Positions 14,131 to 21,148 of a stretch of DNA of 64,000 nucleotides are shown here, in pieces. Under the pieces are notes generated by a model. It was not told where the DNA came from and ran no database searches. It worked only from the letters and a program-made list of their open reading frames with translations. Position 1 is the stretch's first letter, and every line of letters begins with the position of its first letter. Both the position numbers and the translations under genes were made by a program. The stretch lies in the NCBI GenBank assembly GCA_963786625.1, contig CAWAZS010000002.1, forward strand, positions 60,824 through 124,823, in the 5' to 3' direction. This stretch comes from CAIWHR01 sp963786625 (GTDB taxonomy: Bacteria > Pseudomonadota > Gammaproteobacteria > Burkholderiales > Casimicrobiaceae).

Positions 14131-14937
14131 ATGCCGCTGAATGCGAAGCCAATGACCGGGATTCCGGCACCGGCCTCCCCGTCGGGCGGGCGCGGGAGCG
14201 GCCCCGCGCCGAGCGCCCCCGTCATATCGCTTCGCGACCTCAAGACGCATTGCTCGACGTGCAGCATGCGCGAGTTGTGCCTCCCCGGCGGCCTCAACAG
14301 CGACGAGCTGAAGCAGGTCGACGCGCTGGTCGGCAATCGCACCAAGCTCAAGAAGAACGACTCGCTGTACCGGGCCGGGGAGACGTTTCATGCGTTGTAC
14401 GCGATCCGTCTCGGCTCCCTCAAGACCACCGTGCTGGCCGAGGACGGCCGCGAGCAGGTCTCCGGCTATCACATGCTGGGCGACATCATCGGTCTGGACG
14501 GCATCGGCACCGACCGGCACGGCTGCCAGGCGATCGCCCTGGAGGACACCGAAGTCTGCGCGCTCCCGTTCGAGCGGATCGAGGAGCTCGCGCGGAGCGT
14601 GCCCGCACTGCAGCATAACCTCCACCAGTTCCTGTCCCGGGAAATCTCGCGCGACCACAACATCATGCTGCTGCTCGGCAGCATGCGCGCGGAGGAGCGT
14701 CTCGCCGTGTTCCTGCTGAACCTGGCCGAGCGTTATCGTCGTCGCGGCTACTCGTCCACCGAGTACGTGCTGCGCATGACCCGGGAGGAGATCGGCAGCT
14801 ATCTCGGCCTCAAGCTCGAGACGGTGAGCCGCCTGTTCTCGCGGTTCCAGGAAGTCGGGCTGATCCAGGTCCAGGGCCGCGCGGTCAAGCTGCTCGATCC
14901 CGGCGCGCTGAAGCAGCTCATCGGGCAGCGCGGGTAG
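14131..14937 (+). CDS. fnr: FNR/ANR family oxygen-sensing transcription regulator
   Basis: A Crp-FNR regulator of 268 residues. It carries the iron-sulfur ligands Cys41, Cys44 and Cys50 in CSTCSMRELC and a fourth, Cys132, in RHGCQAIAL, the pattern of true FNR proteins that bind an oxygen-labile [4Fe-4S] cluster. A cyclic-nucleotide-type beta roll spans about residues 60-150, then the dimer helix and a helix-turn-helix (IGSYLGLKLETVSRLF) whose E..SR residues read TTGAT half-sites. ATG at 14131 begins the recognised family N-terminus; the open frame upstream is low-complexity. It probably controls the neighbouring cco genes. Confidence 0.95.
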   Translation: MPLNAKPMTGIPAPASPSGGRGSGPAPSAPVISLRDLKTHCSTCSMRELCLPGGLNSDELKQVDALVGNRTKLKKNDSLYRAGETFHALYAIRLGSLKTTVLAEDGREQVSGYHMLGDIIGLDGIGTDRHGCQAIALEDTEVCALPFERIEELARSVPALQHNLHQFLSREISRDHNIMLLLGSMRAEERLAVFLLNLAERYRRRGYSSTEYVLRMTREEIGSYLGLKLETVSRLFSRFQEVGLIQVQGRAVKLLDPGALKQLIGQRG

Positions 14938-14944
14938 CAAGACA

Positions 14945-14970
14945 CGGCGCGCCCGCGGACGGGCGCGCCG
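14945..14970. terminator. Strong GC hairpin between convergent fnr and a membrane-protein gene
   Basis: A perfect 11-bp stem (arms 14945-14955 and 14960-14970) with a four-base loop CGGA starts eight bases after the fnr stop. There is no U tract, so it may be a bidirectional or weak terminator. Confidence 0.6.
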
Positions 14971-15005
14971 CGAGTGGCGGCGACGGTCGGCGCCGACGCA
15001 CACGC

Positions 15006-15347
15006 TCAACGTTGCGGCAACTCGCCGGGCGCGCAGCGGGCATCCGGCTCGTCGCGCTTCGGGCAACCCGGCGGCCGCTCGTCCGGCTCGATCGGACAGT
15101 GGTTGACTTCCCACGGCGAGCGCTCCAGAAACACCGTGAGCGCCGACGAGGCGATGCCGAGCCCCCAGAAACCGAAGAATCCCATCGTGTAGATCACCTC
15201 GCGCGACACGTCGAGCGTCGCGCCGAAGAAATGCAGCTCGAACGGATCGAACACCGTGAAAAAGACCGCCTCCGCGATCCCGGCAACGAGGAACGCGGGC
15301 CAGATCACCCACATCAACCGCCGGGAAAGACTGCCGCTCGCCTCCAT
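15006..15347 (-). CDS. Small two-helix membrane protein of the cco cluster
   Basis: A 113-residue protein with two hydrophobic helices (MWVIWPAFLVAGIAEAVFF and YTMGFFGFWGLGIASSALTV) and a Cys- and Pro-rich C-terminal tail (HCPIEPDERPPGCPK). It is the last gene of the minus-strand cco series, 74 bp after the FixH gene stop. Similar small proteins are often seen beside fnr and cco genes in betaproteobacteria, but I do not know a function. The three tail cysteines could bind a metal; that is speculation. Confidence 0.75.
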   Translation of the reverse strand: MEASGSLSRRLMWVIWPAFLVAGIAEAVFFTVFDPFELHFFGATLDVSREVIYTMGFFGFWGLGIASSALTVFLERSPWEVNHCPIEPDERPPGCPKRDEPDARCAPGELPQR

Positions 15348-15421
15348 CGCTGCCTCCTTGGTTCCCGATCGTCGATCGCCACTTCAGCCTGCCGGCCCGC
15401 CCAACGGCGCGCAAGCGGGCC

Positions 15422-15934
15422 TCAGTCCACGGCGCGCGCCGCGCCGAGCCGCACCTCGGTAAGCGTCCCGCTCGCCTCCACGGTGGGCAACCGCCAGGCG
15501 TCGGTCTCGACCGACACCAGCCAGCGCCCCGCCGGCAGCGGAGCGATGCGGCCGGTGTAGTCGCCGTCGGCGCCGCGCTCCAGCGTTGCGGATCGGTCCA
15601 GCCCCGCGCGCGTCGCATGGATCAGTCTGGCCCGCACCGTCGGCGGCGCTGCCGCCGCATCCGCCAGCCCCGACAGGCGCATGCGCAGAGCGCCGTCCGG
15701 GTCGACCTCGAGCACGGCACCCAGCCCCAATGCCGCGCCGCGGCTCGACCGCTCGAGTTGCCGGTTGATCACGAGGCCGCGCTTGTAGTAGTCGTCGGCG
15801 ACCACGCCGTCATCGGTCGCCACGGCGAGCCACGCCGTCGCGAATCCGGCGACGACGACGATCGCCGGGCCGGCCATCAGCAGCCAAGGCCAACGGTTCC
15901 GGTACCAGGGCTTCGCTGCGGCCAGGATGGACAT
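15422..15934 (-). CDS. ccoH: FixH/CcoH family cbb3 oxidase assembly protein
   Basis: A 170-residue FixH family protein. One N-terminal membrane helix (WPWLLMAGPAIVVVAGFATA) is followed by the family block DGVVADDYYKRGLVINRQLER and an Ig-like periplasmic domain ending in WLVSVETDAWRL. CcoH helps mature cbb3-type oxidase, probably by supporting copper delivery or subunit assembly. I chose ATG at 15934, 26 bases after the ccoG stop at 15961, rather than the open frame above it, which is the broken ccoG tail. It is co-transcribed with ccoNOQPG. Confidence 0.9.
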   Translation of the reverse strand: MSILAAAKPWYRNRWPWLLMAGPAIVVVAGFATAWLAVATDDGVVADDYYKRGLVINRQLERSSRGAALGLGAVLEVDPDGALRMRLSGLADAAAAPPTVRARLIHATRAGLDRSATLERGADGDYTGRIAPLPAGRWLVSVETDAWRLPTVEASGTLTEVRLGAARAVD

Positions 15935-15960
15935 GGCGCTCGATGTCGCTCGGGGGCGGA

Positions 15961-17397
15961 TCATCGCGGAAACAGGAAGGTCGATTTCTCGCGCCGCAGC
16001 GAGCTTCGCGTCGCCGACGGCCTCGATGACGAACTCGATCCGATTCGCGCCGGGCTTGCCCGCCTCGGCCGGCGCCTGCAGCGTACGGGCACGAGGCGAA
16101 GTCGACTCGCCGCCGATCGCGATCGGCTGCTCGACGCCGACGACCTTGATCCCGGGCATCCCGTCCACGGTCGATCGGTGAATTGCCTGCGGCGCTCTCG
16201 TCGGTGTTCATGATCTGCAGACGGTACACGTTCTCGATCACCCCCGGCACGGTCTCGCGCGCGAGCGCGCCCCGTCGCGGATCACGTCGACCTTGAGCGT
16301 CGTCGCGCAGGTAGAGCGACACGCCGACAGCGGCGACGATCGTCGGCGAGCAACCCGATGTAGACGAGCGTCCGGGCGCGAAACACGCGCCGCCACATCG
16401 TCGCGCGGTCGTAGCCCCCGGCGAGCGCATTCTCGGTCGTGTAGCGGATGAGCCCCTGCGGATAGCCCATCTTGTCCATCACCTGGTTGCATCCGTCGAT
16501 GCACGCCGCGCAGCCTATGCATTCGTACTGGAGGCCCTTGCGGATGTCGATGCCGGTCGGGCAGACCTGCACGCAGATCGAGCAATCGACGCAATCGCCG
16601 AGGCCCGCCGTCTTGTAGTCGGCCTTGCGGCTGCGCGCGCCGCGCGGCTCCCCGCGTGCCTTGTCGTAGGTGATGACCAGCGTGTCCCTGTCGAACATCA
16701 CCGACTGGAAGCGCGCGTACGGGCACATGTACTTGCAGACCTGCTCGCGCATGTAGCCGGCATTGCCATAGGTCGCAAGCCCGTAGAACAGGATCCAGAA
16801 GGTCTCCCAGCCGCCGAGGTTGCCGGGAATCGCCGTCAGCAGCGTGCGAAACGGCGTGAAGTAGCCGACGAAGGTGATGCCGGTCCACAGCGCGATCGCG
16901 ATCCAGATTGCGTGCTTCGCCGCCTTCTTGCCGAGCTTGCGCGCCGACACTGGCTGCCGATCGAGGAGGATGCGCGCGTTCCGGTCGCCCTCGATGCGGC
17001 GCTCGACCCACAGGAAGATCTGCGTGTAGACCGTCTGCGGGCAGGCGTAGCCGCACCACAGGCGGCCGGCCATCGCGGTGAACAGGAACAGCGAGAGCGC
17101 GGCGATGATCAGCAGAAACGTGAGATAGATGACGTCCTGCGGCCAGAAGACGATCCCGAAGATGTAGAACTTGCGCGCGGCGATGTCGAAGAGCACCGCC
17201 TGGCGGTCGTTCCAGGAAAGCCACGGCAGGCCGTAGTAGACGATCTGCGTGACGAAGACCAACGTCCACGACCAGTTCGCGAACCAGCCGTGCACGGCCC
17301 GCGGATAGATCTTCTTCCGGATCTCGTAGAGGCCGGTTTCCGCGTCGGCCGCAGCCGGCGCCGGCGTCGCCGCAATCATCTTCGGAAAATCGTTCAC
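15961..17397 (-). CDS. ccoG: CcoG, cbb3 oxidase accessory iron-sulfur membrane protein, C-terminal part broken by several frameshifts
   Basis: A FixG/RdxA family membrane protein with polyferredoxin motifs. The first 350 residues are intact: transmembrane helices, WCGYACPQTVYTQ, then CVDCSICVQVCPTGIDIRKG and CIGCAACIDGCNQVMDKMG for two [4Fe-4S] clusters. In this family CcoG reduces copper for insertion into CcoN. From about 16350 to 16060 the C-terminal Ig-like domain is spread over several frames (GVSLYLR, ENVYRLQIMNTDE, GMPGIKVVGVEQPI, FVIEAVGDAKLA), needing about eight single-base corrections, and the natural end REKSTFLFPR stops at 15961. I read this as a local sequence-quality failure. 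It lies downstream of ccoP across two perfect palindromes. Confidence 0.88.
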
Positions 17398-17441
17398 CAG
17401 GAAACCTCAACCGCTCGGCCACCCGCAGGCAGAGACGTACG

Positions 17442-17499
17442 GGGCACGCCGCGGCGTGCCCGGAAAGGCGACGCGCTCGCGGACGCGCGTCCGCGAGCG
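17442..17499. terminator. Two perfect palindromes in the ccoP-ccoG gap
   Basis: Bases 17442-17461 form a 20-base perfect palindrome, and 17474-17499 form a 26-base perfect palindrome whose half-site is CGCTCGCGGACG. Neither is followed by a U tract. They may form an attenuator or an RNA-processing structure that gives the oxidase subunit genes more transcript than ccoG. Confidence 0.55.
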
Positions 17500-17515
17500 G
17501 CGCGATCGCGCAGGC

Positions 17516-18475
17516 TTAGGGGGCCTTGCCCGGCTTGTTGGACAGTCCCCACACGTAGGCGGCAACGATCTGGATCTTGCCTGCGCCCAGCATGTCCTTG
17601 TGCGCCGGCATCGGCAGGTGAGCCTCGTCAATGCCGAGGTGGCGGCCCTTGTTGATGCCTTCGGCGATCGTCGCCTCGGAGCTGCCGTACAACCAGATCT
17701 GATCGGTCAGGTTCGGGGCGCCCACGGCCTGGTTGCCCTTGCCGTCCATGCCATGGCAGGCCGCGCAGTTCTGCTCGAACGCAGGCTTGCCGAGCTGCCC
17801 GCGCAGGCTGTCGTGGGCGAGGCCGGAGAGCGAGCGCACGTAGGCGACGACGTTCTTCGTCCCGTCCTCGCCGAGCACCGGTCCCAGCGCCGGCATCACG
17901 CCCATCCGGCCGTTGGTGATCGATTCGCGGATGGTCTCCGGCGCGCCGCCAAAGAGCCAGTCGTTGTCGCGCAGATTGGGAAAGCCGCGGCTGCCGCCGG
18001 CGTCCGACCCGTGGCATTGCGCACAGTGATTGAGGAACAGCCGCTCGCCCATGGCCCGGGCCTGCGGTTCCGCCGCCACCTGCTTCAGATCCATCGCCAG
18101 ATACTTGTCGTACAGCGGTTTGACCTTCGCGTCGACCGCGGCGCTTTCTTTCGCGTGCGCGTCGCTCGAGGTCCAGCCAAGGACGCCCGGCACCCGGCCG
18201 AGGCCGGGGTAGAGCACGAGGTAGACGACCGAGAACACGATGGTGATCCAGAACAGCCACATCCACCACCGCGGCAGCGGGTTGTTGTACTCGGCGAGGT
18301 CGCCGTCCCAGGTGTGGCCGGTCAGCTCGACCGGCGCGCCGGCCTTCGGCGCCGCCTGCCCCGCCTTGACTTTCATCCGGCTCGTCACGAGGAGGAGCCA
18401 CGCGCAGTAGCCGATCGACGCGACCGTGCCGACGATGACCCACCAGTTCCAGAAGCCCGACGTGAAATCGCTCAT
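17516..18475 (-). CDS. ccoP: cbb3-type cytochrome c oxidase diheme subunit III
   Basis: A 319-residue membrane-anchored diheme cytochrome c that passes electrons into the cbb3 oxidase. Two N-terminal helices (FWNWWVIVGTVASIGYCAWL and WWMWLFWITIVFSVVYLVLY) flank a short loop with the conserved HTWDGDLAEYNNPLPRWW. Two CXXCH heme sites follow, CAQCH at about 150 and CAACH at about 238, each with distal Met in MGVMPALG and LPMPAHKDML. The ATG overlaps the ccoQ stop by four bases. Length and domain order are normal for CcoP. Confidence 0.97.
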   Translation of the reverse strand: MSDFTSGFWNWWVIVGTVASIGYCAWLLLVTSRMKVKAGQAAPKAGAPVELTGHTWDGDLAEYNNPLPRWWMWLFWITIVFSVVYLVLYPGLGRVPGVLGWTSSDAHAKESAAVDAKVKPLYDKYLAMDLKQVAAEPQARAMGERLFLNHCAQCHGSDAGGSRGFPNLRDNDWLFGGAPETIRESITNGRMGVMPALGPVLGEDGTKNVVAYVRSLSGLAHDSLRGQLGKPAFEQNCAACHGMDGKGNQAVGAPNLTDQIWLYGSSEATIAEGINKGRHLGIDEAHLPMPAHKDMLGAGKIQIVAAYVWGLSNKPGKAP

Positions 18476-18666
18476 GACCTTAACCCCGCACGCTTCGAGT
18501 TGTCGCCGGAATTCTCGTCGGTCTCGTCAGGCAGCGCGAACGGCGCGTTCGCCGCCTCCTCGAATGCCTGCCGCCGGCCGCTGCCATACGCCCAGGCGAC
18601 GATGCCGAGGAACGCGACGAACGCGACCACGGTCGTTGCGACGCCCAGGATGGTGTACGCGATCAT
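18472..18666 (-). CDS. ccoQ: cbb3-type oxidase small subunit CcoQ (FixQ)
   Basis: A 64-residue protein with one membrane helix (LGVATTVVAFVAFLGIVAWAY, shortened here to its core TVVAFVAFLGIVAW) and an acidic tail (FEEAANAPFALPDE). The position between ccoO and ccoP, size and helix match CcoQ, which stabilises the oxidase complex. Its start lies three bases after the ccoO stop and its end overlaps ccoP. Confidence 0.93.
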   Translation of the reverse strand: MIAYTILGVATTVVAFVAFLGIVAWAYGSGRRQAFEEAANAPFALPDETDENSGDNSKRAGLRS

Positions 18667-18669
18667 CGG

Positions 18670-19284
18670 TCACCTCGCATTCTTCAGCGCCAGTCCGAGG
18701 TTCTGCAGATACGCGATCAGCGCGTCCTCCTCGGTCCGGTCCTTGAGCTCGGCCGCCGCCTTCGCGATCTCGGCATCGGCGTACGGGACCCCGACGCGGC
18801 GCAGCGCGCGCATCTTCGCCTCGATGTCCGAGGCGCTCGCGGGCGTCTTCGCGAGCCACGGATAGCCAGGCATGTTCGACTCGGGAACGACGTCGCGCGG
18901 ATTGGCGAGGTGCACCCGGTGCCAATCGTCCGAATAGCGGCCGCCGACGCGCGCGAGATCCGGGCCGGTGCGCTTGCTGCCCCACTGGAACGGATGGTCG
19001 TAGACGAATTCCCCGGCAACCGAGTAGTGCCCGTAGCGCTCGGTCTCCGCGCGGAACGGCCGGATCATCTGCGAATGGCAGTTGTAGCAGCCTTCGCGCA
19101 GGTAGACATCGCGGCCGACCAGCTGCAGCGGCGTGTACGGCTTGACGCCGGCAACGGGCTCGGTCGTCGATTTCTGGAAGTAGAGCGGAACGATCTCGAC
19201 GAGTCCGCCCACGCTCACGGCCAGGACGATCAAGACGATCATCCAGCCGACGTGCTGTTCAATGAATGCCTGGTCGATCTTCAT
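18670..19284 (-). CDS. ccoO: cbb3-type cytochrome c oxidase monoheme subunit II
   Basis: A 204-residue membrane-anchored monoheme cytochrome c. The N-terminal helix is VGWMIVLIVLAVSVGGLVEI; the heme c site is REGCYNCHSQMIRPF, followed by the conserved RYGHYSVAGEFVYDHPFQWG and KRTGPDLARVGGRYSDDWH; distal Met is in ESNMPGYPWL. These are the hallmarks of CcoO, the second core subunit of the oxidase. It lies 35 bp downstream of ccoN. Confidence 0.97.
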   Translation of the reverse strand: MKIDQAFIEQHVGWMIVLIVLAVSVGGLVEIVPLYFQKSTTEPVAGVKPYTPLQLVGRDVYLREGCYNCHSQMIRPFRAETERYGHYSVAGEFVYDHPFQWGSKRTGPDLARVGGRYSDDWHRVHLANPRDVVPESNMPGYPWLAKTPASASDIEAKMRALRRVGVPYADAEIAKAAAELKDRTEEDALIAYLQNLGLALKNAR

Positions 19285-19319
19285 TGTGCGCCCCTAGGTC
19301 GCTTTCCCGAACGCCCGCG

Positions 19320-20771
19320 TCAGGCGTGCGCCGCGGCGCCGGCACCGCCGGTGGCGGGGATCGGCGCTTCGACACCCTTGCTGCCGGAGATCGTCATGAC
19401 CGTGTTGTAGGCCATGATCAGCATGCCGACGAGGAACAGCACGCCGCCGACGAGCCGGATCGCGTAGAACGGGTAGGTCGACTTCACGCTCTCCACGAAC
19501 GCATAGGTGAGCATGCCGTCGGCGTTGACCGCGCGCCACATGAGCCCCTGCATCACTCCGGCGATCCACATCGCCGCGATGTAGAGGACGACGCCGATCG
19601 TGGCGATCCAGAAGTGCGCGGTGATGAGCCGCACCGACCACATCTCGGTCTTGCCGAACATCCGCGGGAGCAGGTAGTAGATCGAGCCGATCGAGATGAA
19701 CGCGACCCAGCCCAGCGCGCCCGAGTGCACGTGCCCGATCGTCCAGTCGGTGTAGTGCGACAGCGCGTTGACCGTCTTGATCGACATCATCGGGCCCTCG
19801 AACGTGCTCATGCCGTAGAACGACAGCGACACGACCAGGAACTTCAGGATCGGGTCCTCGCGCAGCTTGTGCCACGCGCCCGACAGCGTCATGATCCCGT
19901 TGATCATCCCGCCCCACGACGGCGCGAGGAGGATCAGCGAGAACAGCATGCCGAGCGACTGCGTCCAGTCGGGCAGCGCCGTGTAGTGCAGGTGGTGCGG
20001 CCCCGCCCACATGTAGGTGAAGATCAGCGCCCAGAAGTGCACGACCGACAGCCGGTACGAATACACGGGCCGCCCCGCCTGCTTCGGCACGAAGTAGTAC
20101 ATCATTCCCAGGAAGCCGGCGGTCAGGAAGAAGCCCACGGCGTTGTGGCCGTACCACCATTGCACCATCGCGTCCTGCACGCCCGCGTACGCCGAGTACG
20201 ATTTCATCGGCCAGAAGGTGACCGGCATCTCGGCGCTGTTGACGACGTGCAGCAGCGCGATCGTCAGGATGAACGCGCCGAAGAACCAGTTGGCCACGTA
20301 GATGTGCGGGGTCTTGCGCTTCGCGATCGTGCCGAAGAACACGATGGCGTAGGCGACCCAGACCAGCGTGATCAGGATGTCGATCGGCCATTCCAGCTCG
20401 GCGTACTCCTTCCCCGACGTGTAGCCCAGCGGCAGCGTGACCGCGGCGAGCACGATGACCGCCTGCCAGCCCCAGAACGTGAACGCGGCGAGCCCGTCCG
20501 CGAAGAGCCGGACCTGGCAGGTGCGCTGGACGACGTAGTACGAGGTCGCGAACAGCGCGCAGCCGCCGAAGGCGAAGATCACGGCGTTCGTGTGCAACGG
20601 CCGCAGCCGGCCGTAGGAGAGCCACGGGACGTCGAGGTTGAGCTCGGGCCAGAGCAGCTGGGCGGCGATGATCACGCCGACGAGCATTCCCACGATGCCC
20701 CAGATGACCGTCACCACGGTGAACTGGCGCACCACCTTGTAGTTGAACGTCGCCGCGCCTGCCGCATTCAT
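19320..20771 (-). CDS. ccoN: cbb3-type cytochrome c oxidase catalytic subunit I
   Basis: The heme-copper core subunit, about 483 residues and twelve helices. Seen: the low-spin heme His in LRPLHTNAVIFAFGG, the CuB/heme b3 region WWYGHNAVGFFLTAGFLGMMY with the Tyr/His of this family, HFWALIFTYMWAGPHHLHYT, and TIGHVHSGALGWVAFISIGS. It reduces oxygen to water at high affinity and pumps protons. I chose ATG at 20771 (MNAAGAATFNYKVVRQF) over 20798 because it fits the family N-terminus and follows a GGGGGGA site. An FNR box lies about 130 bp upstream. Confidence 0.96.
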   Translation of the reverse strand: MNAAGAATFNYKVVRQFTVVTVIWGIVGMLVGVIIAAQLLWPELNLDVPWLSYGRLRPLHTNAVIFAFGGCALFATSYYVVQRTCQVRLFADGLAAFTFWGWQAVIVLAAVTLPLGYTSGKEYAELEWPIDILITLVWVAYAIVFFGTIAKRKTPHIYVANWFFGAFILTIALLHVVNSAEMPVTFWPMKSYSAYAGVQDAMVQWWYGHNAVGFFLTAGFLGMMYYFVPKQAGRPVYSYRLSVVHFWALIFTYMWAGPHHLHYTALPDWTQSLGMLFSLILLAPSWGGMINGIMTLSGAWHKLREDPILKFLVVSLSFYGMSTFEGPMMSIKTVNALSHYTDWTIGHVHSGALGWVAFISIGSIYYLLPRMFGKTEMWSVRLITAHFWIATIGVVLYIAAMWIAGVMQGLMWRAVNADGMLTYAFVESVKSTYPFYAIRLVGGVLFLVGMLIMAYNTVMTISGSKGVEAPIPATGGAGAAAHA

Positions 20772-20831
20772 CGTCTGCGTCCCCCCGATCCTCGCCATTG
20801 CCCTCGTCCCCGCCGACCCGCCCGCCGCATG

Positions 20832-21116
20832 TCACTCCCGGGTCCCGGGTGGTCCCCCTGCATGAAAGACGGTGATGTTACCGGCGCCCTGCGGCACCGG
20901 TTTGATCGATGTCAATGCGCATGGCTGCGCGGTGTGACCCGCGCACTCGGGCAAGGCGGCGGGAATCGCGCCGCCCGTGTCGTCGTCGGCGAGGATCCGG
21001 TGCGCCGGACCGTCGAGGTCGTCGAACTGCCCGCTGCCGACCGACCACCAGAACAGGGCGCCGAACGCGAGCGCCAGCAGCACGGACAGCGGAATCAGCA
21101 GCAGAAGGACTTCCAT
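20832..21116 (-). CDS. ccoS: cbb3 oxidase maturation protein CcoS with long tail
   Basis: A 94-residue protein with one N-terminal helix (VLLLLIPLSVLLALAFGALF) followed by the conserved WSVGSGQFDDLDGPAHRIL block of CcoS, needed for cofactor insertion into CcoN. CcoS proteins are usually 50-70 residues; the final 35-40 residues here (Cys- and Pro-rich) look like a read-on tail, and the DNA coding it contains the FNR box that serves ccoN. It lies between ccoI and ccoN on the same strand. Confidence 0.9.
   Translation of the reverse strand: MEVLLLLIPLSVLLALAFGALFWWSVGSGQFDDLDGPAHRILADDDTGGAIPAALPECAGHTAQPCALTSIKPVPQGAGNITVFHAGGPPGTRE
20902..20915. promoter_or_regulatory. FNR box upstream of ccoN
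   Basis: TTGAT-CGAT-GTCAA matches the FNR consensus TTGAT-N4-ATCAA at 9 of 10 positions. It is 131 bp before the ccoN ATG and inside the 3' part of ccoS, a fair distance for an activator with a downstream promoter. Confidence 0.75.
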
Positions 21117-21148
21117 CGTGGATTTCCGTCGTGGCCGGAGTGTTCGCG

